Assembly (NCBI GenBank): GCA_900770785.1
Contig: CAAGLJ010000146.1
Location: 1 to 21,709 of the forward strand
Origin: Lachnospiraceae bacterium
Lineage (GTDB): Bacteria; Bacillota; Clostridia; Lachnospirales; Lachnospiraceae
Reading direction: 5' to 3'
DNA: 21,709 bases
A program made the translations under genes and the position numbers. The stretch's first letter is position 1; the number at the start of each line of letters is the position of its first letter. The notes under the pieces are model-generated. The model searched no databases and was not told where the DNA came from. It saw only the letters and a list, made by a program, of their open reading frames with translations. Of the stretch, positions 16,640 to 21,709 are shown piece after piece.

Positions 16640-16654
16640 TACCGCTTTGCGGTA
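16640..16654 (-). repeat. Short hairpin in the aminopeptidase leader
   Basis: TACCGC/GCGGTA with a 3-base loop, about 25 bases upstream of the start codon and next to the Shine-Dalgarno. It may affect translation; nothing more can be said. Confidence 0.4.
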
Positions 16655-16739
16655 CAAATCAATTTGCGTTCTTTCCACTAATCCCCGTGCATATCGCAAG
16701 TTCTACTTTTTCAATCTATCATACCTCATTTTTTAAATT

Positions 16740-16768
16740 TTTGTAAACTGCTTTAATTTCCTTGTCAA
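16740..16768 (-). promoter_or_regulatory. Promoter of the aminopeptidase gene
   Basis: Minus-strand TTGACA (16768-16763), 17 bases, TACAAA (16745-16740). The -35 is perfect and the -10 has 4 of 6 matches. It overlaps the -35 of a candidate opposing promoter. Confidence 0.6.
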
Positions 16769-16791
16769 GAAGTTAACTATCGTGATAAACT
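16762..16791 (+). promoter_or_regulatory. Candidate promoter of citrate synthase
   Basis: TTGTCA (16762-16767) followed at 16 bases by GATAAA or at 18 bases by TAAACT. It would give a leader of about 140 bases containing two hairpins. A second, weaker -10-like TATAAG lies at 16860-16865 without a good -35. Confidence 0.4.
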
Positions 16792-16837
16792 GTTCCATAT
16801 CCGTTTCAGCCCACTCAAAAGAAGAATGCCGATATCC

Positions 16838-16894
16838 TGCAGTTTTTATACTGCAAAGGTATAAGATTAAATCCAAGTAGCTGTAAAGCTACTT
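16838..16894 (+). promoter_or_regulatory. Two hairpins in the citrate synthase leader
   Basis: TGCAGT/ACTGCA (16838-16855, 6-base loop) and a perfect 8-bp AAGTAGCT/AGCTACTT stem with a GTAA loop (16875-16894) lie 45-100 bases ahead of the start codon. They do not match a riboswitch I know. Confidence 0.45.
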
Positions 16895-16938
16895 AGCGTT
16901 TGCAAATCAAATATATTATAGAAAGGTGGCAATTTACG

Positions 16939-18306
16939 ATGACGAATTCCAATATCTATTCTGAAGTTACCCCTGATATTGTACAATTAGCAAAATTAAG
17001 CGAAAAAGCCGGTATTATTGACTCTGAATTATTTACCAGATATGAAGTAAAGCGTGGTTTGCGCGACTTGAATGGAAAAGGAGTATTAGCCGGACTTACC
17101 AATATTTCTGACGTTCGTGCTTCCAAAGTGGTGAACGGCGAATCCGTCCCCATTCATGGCAAGCTGTTTTATCGTGGCTACAATGTGGAAGATCTGGTAC
17201 GGGGTTTTTCCTCTGAAAATCGTTTTGGCTTTGAAGAGGTGACCTACCTTCTTTTGTTCGACCAGCTTCCCACCAAGAAGCAGCTGGAGGAATTTAATGA
17301 ATTGCTTTCCTTTTACCGCAGCCTTCCTACCAGCTTCGTAAGGGACGTTATTATGAAGGCTCCCAGCAGAGATATGATGAATACTCTGGCAAGAAGTGTA
17401 TTGACTCTCTACTCTTATGATGATCGGGCAGACGATACTTCTCTTCCCAACGTGCTTCGCCAGTCTCTTCAATTAATCAGCCTTTTCCCGCTGCTTTCCA
17501 TTTACGGATATCAGGCTTACCGTTACTATCATGATGGAGGAAGCCTCCACATTCATCAGCCGGTCTGGGAACTGTCTACTGCCGAAAATATCTTACATAT
17601 CCTTCGCCCGGACAGTAAGTTTACTCCTTTAGAGGCAAGGATTCTGGACATTGCCCTGGTTCTTCATATGGAGCATGGCGGTGGTAATAACTCTTCTTTT
17701 ACCACTCATGTTGTTTCTTCCTCCTTGACGGATACCTATTCCGTTATTGCCGCCGCAATCGGCTCTTTGAAGGGGCCCCGGCATGGCGGAGCCAACATCA
17801 AGGTTGTTCAGATGTTTGAGGATATGAAGAAGCAGGTTTCCGACTGGGAGGATGAAGAAGAGGTTTCTGCTTATCTGGCCCGGCTGCTCCACAAGGATGC
17901 CTTCGATAAAGCAGGCCTGATTTATGGTGTGGGCCATGCTGTTTATTCAAAATCTGACCCAAGAGCTGTTTTATTCAAAAAATTTGTACAGGATTTATCC
18001 ATGGAAAAGGGACTGGAAAAGGAATTTGCTCTTTATTCCCTGGTTGAGCGTCTGGCTCCCGAGGTTATCGCCAAAGAACGCCAGATTTACAAGGGTGTCA
18101 GCATCAATGTGGACTTCTATTCCGGTTTTGTTTACCATATGCTTGAGCTTCCTATGGAGCTGTATACCCCAATTTTTGCTATGGCACGTATCTCTGGCTG
18201 GAGTGCCCACCGTATGGAAGAGCTGGCCAACAACGGTAAAATTATTCGTCCTGCCTATAAGAGTATCTGTGAGGATAGGGAATATAAGGAGATGAATCAG
18301 CGCTAA
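16939..18306 (+). CDS. Citrate synthase
   Basis: Condenses acetyl-CoA with oxaloacetate to citrate. From the ATG at 16939 it has 455 residues. Catalytic residues line up with pig citrate synthase H274, H320 and D375: H282 (GPRHGGAN), H333 (GVGHAVYSKSDPRA) and D392 (SINVDFYSG). HMEHGGG (243-249) is the conserved substrate-binding segment. A longer frame opens at a TTG (16900), but AAAGGTGG lies just before 16939. The protein is longer than the compact 370-residue Bacillus-type enzymes because of an N-terminal extension of about 50 residues. A strong terminator follows. 2-Methylcitrate synthase cannot be excluded from sequence, though no propionate-pathway genes are nearby. Confidence 0.95.
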   Translation: MTNSNIYSEVTPDIVQLAKLSEKAGIIDSELFTRYEVKRGLRDLNGKGVLAGLTNISDVRASKVVNGESVPIHGKLFYRGYNVEDLVRGFSSENRFGFEEVTYLLLFDQLPTKKQLEEFNELLSFYRSLPTSFVRDVIMKAPSRDMMNTLARSVLTLYSYDDRADDTSLPNVLRQSLQLISLFPLLSIYGYQAYRYYHDGGSLHIHQPVWELSTAENILHILRPDSKFTPLEARILDIALVLHMEHGGGNNSSFTTHVVSSSLTDTYSVIAAAIGSLKGPRHGGANIKVVQMFEDMKKQVSDWEDEEEVSAYLARLLHKDAFDKAGLIYGVGHAVYSKSDPRAVLFKKFVQDLSMEKGLEKEFALYSLVERLAPEVIAKERQIYKGVSINVDFYSGFVYHMLELPMELYTPIFAMARISGWSAHRMEELANNGKIIRPAYKSICEDREYKEMNQR

Positions 18307-18339
18307 AAGGATACACCGCCAAAAAGGAAATGCTAACAA

Positions 18340-18381
18340 AAAGACCATACAACAGGCTATAATGTCTGCTGTGTGGTCTTT
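18340..18381 (+). terminator. Terminator between citrate synthase and the convergent Kiwa-like genes
   Basis: A 16-bp stem (18340-18355 with 18366-18381, two G-U wobbles on the + strand) with a 10-base loop, flanked by As on the left and Ts on the right. It can stop transcription of citrate synthase and probably of the convergent leftward gene ending at 18405. Confidence 0.85.
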
Positions 18382-18404
18382 TCTGATTTCAAATGGATAG
18401 TTTC

Positions 18405-19238
18405 TTATTGTCCAAGCGGAACAACAGAGTTTGCAATTCTTTTTTCTCCGCCGACAATCGTAGTGTAGAATCTTTGTTCAATGCCATACAACAGCATTTT
18501 TAATTCTTCTTCATCTCCAACCTCAAACGAAGTCTCAGAAACTTTCAACTCCGGACAGTATTCTCCAATATATGTAAATATATTTCTCCTGCTGTCTGCA
18601 TCTAAACTTTCCAGTGTTTTTTGTGCTAACGCTATTCTTTTTCGGTTTGCCGTTTTAACTTTGGATGCATTATAGTTTTGCTTCAACTGAATAAAATCAT
18701 TTGCCAAGAATTGAGTTGTCTCTTCTTCAGTTGCCTCTTTATAAAGCTGGTCGATACCCCTAAAAATGCTGGTAATAGACTCAAGTCGTTTGAAATACAG
18801 AACATCTGTGGTTTTATTGTAAATTGCATCAGGGATGGTATTAATTACAATCTCACGTCGGTCTGCCTTGTACTCAAAATCTTCTCCTAAGCAGAGAATA
18901 CATTTTTTTGATACCAATCTTGCCTTGGAAACATTCTGAAAACAGAGTAAATTACCGATTTCCATAAATACAAAATCGACAGAACCAAATTCACTTCTGT
19001 TCATGGAGTTGAAATCAACTGTACATTGTTCAGTCGTTAGCAAGTCTATTTTATATTCTTGACTTGATGCGTTTTGGACAGAGAACCACTCGCCTTCTTC
19101 CAAAGCAGCACCAGGTACATACGGTGTAGATGCGTTAATCGTTATATCTTCAATCGAATAAATAGGCACGTCTGTTGACACAATCTTTCTATATTTATTT
19201 TTCTCTCTCTGTTTAAGTTTCGCACAAAGGTTTGCCAA
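18405..19238 (-). CDS. kwaB: KwaB-like (DUF4868) protein, probable effector of a Kiwa-type anti-phage system
   Basis: 277 residues, soluble. The central segment (about 131-175; INTIPDAIYNKTTDVLYFK then SIFRGIDQLYKEAT) and the C-terminus (about 196-275; KTANRKRIALAQKTLE, then KMLLYGIEQRFYTTIVGGEKR near 247-267) have the pattern I associate with DUF4868, the KwaB family: a 'DAI..D.LYF' strand pair, an NRKR segment and a terminal 'LL..I..RF......G...AxS'. In known Kiwa systems KwaB binds DNA and works with a membrane partner, KwaA. The start is TTG at 19238 with AGAAGG eight bases upstream, only five bases after the membrane gene. It is somewhat shorter than typical KwaB (about 310). Family assignment is from memory of the pattern, not a search. 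Confidence 0.6.
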   Translation of the reverse strand: MANLCAKLKQREKNKYRKIVSTDVPIYSIEDITINASTPYVPGAALEEGEWFSVQNASSQEYKIDLLTTEQCTVDFNSMNRSEFGSVDFVFMEIGNLLCFQNVSKARLVSKKCILCLGEDFEYKADRREIVINTIPDAIYNKTTDVLYFKRLESITSIFRGIDQLYKEATEEETTQFLANDFIQLKQNYNASKVKTANRKRIALAQKTLESLDADSRRNIFTYIGEYCPELKVSETSFEVGDEEELKMLLYGIEQRFYTTIVGGEKRIANSVVPLGQ

Positions 19239-19243
19239 ATTTC

Positions 19244-19756
19244 TTACCTTCTTTCTATAAATGTTGTATCGTTAATTCGCCGTAGGTTCTGAAAGTCTAT
19301 ATCTTCCTTTGATCTAATTACTTTTCCCGTTTTAATTACAAAGACTTTTGTTCCTTTAGGAGTCAAGACATGGTAATAATGATACCCAAACAACAAATAA
19401 ATTGGATTAAAATATTGTGTTTGAGATAGGTATGTGAAGACGAAAACCAAAAAATATACCGCTGCCATAGTGTAGCAATCAGCAACACTTAATGAAACAA
19501 AAAAGTATCCCAAATATACCGGCAAAAACTCATTATCAGCCAGTGAAAGCTCCTCACACATTGTTAGACTCTCTTTGCCAAAAGACTTTGAGAGGAGCAA
19601 CGATACCCATGAAAACAGTATTAGCAGGAAGATTAACCCAAGATGAAAAGCCCAAAACGGAATGGTTCCGATAGTCAATTTTCCTTTTATAGCATAGATT
19701 ACAAGCATCCAGAAAGTTGCATTTATTGTTAGAAGTAGTCTAAACACAAGATTCAA
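19244..19756 (-). CDS. kwaA: KwaA-like four-helix membrane protein, partner of the DUF4868 protein
   Basis: 170 residues. Predicted membrane helices (numbered from the start at 19756) are about 3-25, 32-56 and a paired hydrophobic stretch 77-113. They are followed by a short cytoplasmic tail with a beta-hairpin-like segment, NPIYLLFGYHYYHVLTPKG, then VFVIKTGKVIRS. KwaA of Kiwa systems is a small membrane sensor with this layout, and its gene precedes kwaB as here. The start is TTG at 19756, seven bases after AAAGGAGG; the in-frame GTG at 19774 would put that Shine-Dalgarno within the gene. A TATAAT-like -10 lies at 19796-19791 without a convincing -35. Codon and base composition are more A/T-rich than the metabolic genes to the left. 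Confidence 0.6.
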   Translation of the reverse strand: MNLVFRLLLTINATFWMLVIYAIKGKLTIGTIPFWAFHLGLIFLLILFSWVSLLLSKSFGKESLTMCEELSLADNEFLPVYLGYFFVSLSVADCYTMAAVYFLVFVFTYLSQTQYFNPIYLLFGYHYYHVLTPKGTKVFVIKTGKVIRSKEDIDFQNLRRINDTTFIERR

Positions 19757-19869
19757 ATTTGCCCCTCCTTTCACTAGAATGATTATATATATTATACAAC
19801 AAACTTCTGCTTTTTCATAGGCTCATCTTTCTCTTTAGTTAAAATATTTTTACCTTTGGTTAATATATA

Positions 19870-19898
19870 TTGACTTTCCTTGCGTGGTATGCTATATT
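19870..19898 (+). promoter_or_regulatory. Promoter of the methyltransferase-regulator module
   Basis: TTGACT (19870-19875), 17 bases, TATATT (19893-19898). Predicted start of transcription is near 19905, inside the palindromic operator, giving a leader of about 17 bases. Confidence 0.8.
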
Positions 19899-19910
19899 TA
19901 CCACGCAAGG
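19878..19910. promoter_or_regulatory. 33-bp palindromic operator over the methyltransferase promoter
   Basis: CCTTGCGTGGTA (19878-19889) and TACCACGCAAGG (19899-19910) are perfect inverse 12-bp arms around a 9-base centre that holds the -10. The left arm fills the -35/-10 spacer, and the right arm covers the transcription start and runs into the AGGAGG Shine-Dalgarno. A bound dimer would block RNA polymerase. The XRE-family protein encoded in the module is the obvious candidate binder. Confidence 0.75.
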
Positions 19911-19921
19911 AGGAATTGTAT

Positions 19922-20779
19922 ATGAATACATTGCCGATTAACACTATCATCAATGGTGAGTGCGTATCTGAAATGAAGAAATTGCCCGACTCATGCATTG
20001 ATTTAATCATTGCAGATCCGCCGTATAACCTTTCTAAAGGCGGAGAATGGAAATGGGATAACAGTGTTGAGCTACAAGGTATGGGCGGCAACTGGAATAA
20101 AGTCATGCAAGAGTGGGATGATTTTACTTTTGAATCCTACATGACATTTACTAAAGCATGGCTTACCGAAACCAAGAGAATCCTTAAGCCAACTGGCTCC
20201 ATGTGGATTTTTGGTACATATCATAACATTGGTGTTATCAATGTTATTTGCCAAATGCTCGGAATTGAGATCATCAATGAGGTTGTATGGTACAAAAAAA
20301 ATGCTTTCCCGAATTTGGCAGGAAGAAGATTGACCGCCAGCCACGAAACTATTTTGTGGTGCAATAAAGGTGGAAAGAAAAGAGAATACTATTTTGATTA
20401 TGAGTATTCAAAAAATGGCGATTTTTCTTATGATGGTCTGAAAACCCCCGGTAAGCAAATGCGAACCGTATGGGATATATCAAATAACAAAGAAAAGGGC
20501 GAGCTTGCGTATGGCAAACACCCTACACAGAAACCAATTAGAATTCTTAAGCGAATGATTAAACTGGCTTCCAAAGAAGGTGATGTTATGCTCACTCCTT
20601 TTTCAGGCTCTGGAAGCGAATGTGTTGCCGCAAAAATGACAGAAAGAAAATACATTGGTATTGAACTTGATAATTCTTACTGTGAAATCGCAGCCGATCG
20701 CTTGAATCATGTCGAAGAAAATGAGGATCAGTTGGGGCAACTCAGTTTAAGTCTGTTTGAAAGCGAGGCCACCGAATGA
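19922..20779 (+). CDS. Beta-class DNA N6-adenine methyltransferase (DpnA-like)
   Basis: Transfers methyl from S-adenosylmethionine to adenine in a specific DNA site. 285 residues in the order motif IV DPPY (32-35), target-recognition region with KHPTQKP (199-205), then motif I PFSGSGSE (226-233) and YIGIELD. That is the beta-class permutation. The overall run (ADPPYNLSKGG, GSMWIFGTYHNI, WYKKNAFPNLAGRRLTASHETILW) resembles DpnA, the second methyltransferase of DpnII-type systems, which modifies GATC. GANTC-type enzymes share many of these features, so specificity is inferred. The ATG at 19922 follows AAGGAGG by eight bases. The stop overlaps the next gene's start (ATGA). Confidence 0.93.
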   Translation: MNTLPINTIINGECVSEMKKLPDSCIDLIIADPPYNLSKGGEWKWDNSVELQGMGGNWNKVMQEWDDFTFESYMTFTKAWLTETKRILKPTGSMWIFGTYHNIGVINVICQMLGIEIINEVVWYKKNAFPNLAGRRLTASHETILWCNKGGKKREYYFDYEYSKNGDFSYDGLKTPGKQMRTVWDISNNKEKGELAYGKHPTQKPIRILKRMIKLASKEGDVMLTPFSGSGSECVAAKMTERKYIGIELDNSYCEIAADRLNHVEENEDQLGQLSLSLFESEATE

Positions 20780-21006
20780 AAAATTTGATACTCAATGAAA
20801 AAGAGCTTCGCAAAAAAATGATTGATTTGGATATTAAAACCATCAACGAATTGGCTACAAAAGCCGGAGTATCCAAACCTACAATATACGAATACATAAA
20901 CGGTAAATCTCCACTTTCAGCTGCATTTATCCGTTTATGTGACTATCTTAATGTAGATCCTCATGAAATATTGATCGAAACTGAAACAACATCCACGGAG
21001 GACTAA
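20776..21006 (+). CDS. Small XRE/Cro-family transcriptional regulator (controller-like)
   Basis: 76 codons counting the stop, essentially a single Cro/CI-type helix-turn-helix: INELATKAGVSKPTIYEYING (about 24-44) includes the two helices, with LSAAFIRLCDYLNVDPHEIL as the C-terminal helices. The ATG overlaps the methyltransferase stop by four bases, and a Dam-like methyltransferase follows two bases after its stop, so all three are one transcript. Small XRE proteins in restriction-modification loci often act as controllers (C proteins). The perfect palindrome over this module's promoter is a likely target. C proteins usually use two adjacent operators; only one palindrome is seen here. Confidence 0.88.
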   Translation: MKNLILNEKELRKKMIDLDIKTINELATKAGVSKPTIYEYINGKSPLSAAFIRLCDYLNVDPHEILIETETTSTED

Positions 21007-21007
21007 A

Positions 21008-21689
21008 TTGTTCAAACCAGTTATTAAGTGGAGCGGCAGCAAACGCAGCCAATCCGCAAAAATAAAAGAATATTTACCCGACAAATTCAACAGGTACTAT
21101 GATCCGTTTATTGGCGGCGGGTCAATGCTCTATGCTATAAATCCACCTGATGCTGTTTGCGGAGATATTTGTGTGCCGTTAATTGATTTGTGGCACGAAA
21201 TCAAAAATAATCCAGTTGAATTATCTGAAGCGTACAAGCTGCGTTGGACAAGGCTGCAAACAGAAGGACATCAGGCATATTACGAAATCAGAGATGATTT
21301 CAACAAAAACCGTTCTCCTGAAGATCTTCTGTTCTTGTCCAGAACCTGCGTTAATGGCTTAATTCGTTTCAATGCAAACGGGGATTTTAACAACTCTCTA
21401 CATCATACTCGTCCAGGCATATCCCCTGACAGCTTGGAAAAAATCATTATGGATTGGTCTAAACATATCCAAGGGGCGAAGTTTATTGCCGCAGACTACA
21501 CGATTACAACTGAAACGGCCAAAGAGGGTGATCTGATATATTTAGACCCTCCGTACTTTCATACGAAGGGTCGTTATTATGGTACTATTGACTTTAACGC
21601 TTTTCTCGCATACCTTGAGCAGCTGAATAGCAAAGGAATTAAATATATGCTCTCGTTTGATGGTATCAGAGGGAAGGATGACATCAAAC
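21008..21689 (+). CDS. Dam/DpnM-like alpha-class DNA N6-adenine methyltransferase (3' truncated)
   Basis: D12-class adenine methyltransferase fragment of about 227 residues. The alpha-class order is visible: N-terminal FKPVIKWSGSKR, then motif I YYDPFIGGGSMLYA (about 34-47), a target-recognition region with RTCVNGLIRFNANGDFNNS, and motif IV YLDPPYFH (about 178-185). Dam and DpnM share this layout and recognise GATC, which agrees with the DpnA-like partner upstream, but the site is not proven. The start is TTG at 21008, six bases after GGAGG and directly after the regulator gene. The reading frame stays open into the last 20 bases, but those are adapter sequence, so real coding sequence stops at about 21689. 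Confidence 0.9.
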
Positions 21690-21709
21690 AGATCGGAAGA
21701 GCACACGTC
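21690..21709 (+). other. Illumina TruSeq adapter sequence at the contig end (artefact)
   Basis: The final 20 bases, AGATCGGAAGAGCACACGTC, are identical to the start of the standard Illumina TruSeq read-1 3' adapter. This is read-through retained in the assembly, not genomic DNA. The translated tail IGRAHV that it adds to the last gene should be discarded. Confidence 0.95.

Noticed and set aside
16882..16896. Possible catabolite-response (cre) site in the citrate synthase leader
   Set aside because: TGTAAAGCTACTTA lacks the central CG of the cre consensus, and the bases are better explained by the perfect hairpin they form.
18340..18381. Attachment site or repeat at the boundary of the defence region
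   Set aside because: The inverted repeat has the stem, loop and flanking A/T runs of a bidirectional terminator. No direct repeat, integrase or tRNA gene is present to support an att site.
19792..20106. 104-codon minus-strand frame in the divergent region
   Set aside because: Most of it is antisense to the methyltransferase gene and it crosses the palindromic operator and promoter. It shows no plausible ribosome-binding site or family.

Overview
The window is a contig end from a low-to-moderate GC Gram-positive anaerobe, most likely a member of the Clostridia and probably Lachnospiraceae-like. This is inferred from strong AGGAGG ribosome-binding sites, frequent TTG/GTG starts, a T-box leader on a tRNA synthetase operon, a SpoIID-type protein, ATP-type PEP carboxykinase and AtoE/CoA-transferase genes. 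No rRNA, tRNA, CRISPR array or insertion-sequence transposase was seen.

Positions 1-3480 (minus strand) hold the phenylalanyl-tRNA synthetase operon: promoter, tRNA-Phe T-box, pheS, then a 5'-complete but truncated pheT. A roughly 190-bp repeat element bounded by inverted repeats separates pheS from pheT. Positions 3494-8560 (minus) form a probable operon with a well-formed promoter, a downstream inverted repeat and phased A/T repeats: a short-chain fatty acid transporter (atoE), the two subunits of a CoA-transferase, and a methyl-accepting chemotaxis protein. Uptake, activation and, by inference, sensing of a small carboxylate are thus linked. Positions 8636-12160 (minus) hold a YihY/BrkB membrane protein, a large SpoIID-like protein, and an independently transcribed structured RNA that I read as 6S RNA.

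Positions 12212-18381 are central metabolism and housekeeping: a small two-repeat protein of unknown function, PEP carboxykinase with its terminator and promoter, a three-domain Xaa-Pro aminopeptidase, and a divergently transcribed citrate synthase. The -35 hexamer of the aminopeptidase promoter overlaps that of a candidate citrate synthase promoter.

From about 18400 to the end the content changes to what looks like a defence island. A Kiwa-like pair (a four-helix membrane protein and a DUF4868/KwaB-like protein) is transcribed leftward. Back-to-back with it is a rightward module made of a beta-class adenine methyltransferase (DpnA-like), a 75-residue XRE-family regulator and a Dam/DpnM-like adenine methyltransferase. 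Its promoter contains a 33-bp element with perfect 12-bp palindromic arms. No endonuclease is visible before the end. The last 20 bases match an Illumina TruSeq adapter, so the final residues of the last gene are artefactual and the contig stops inside the defence island.
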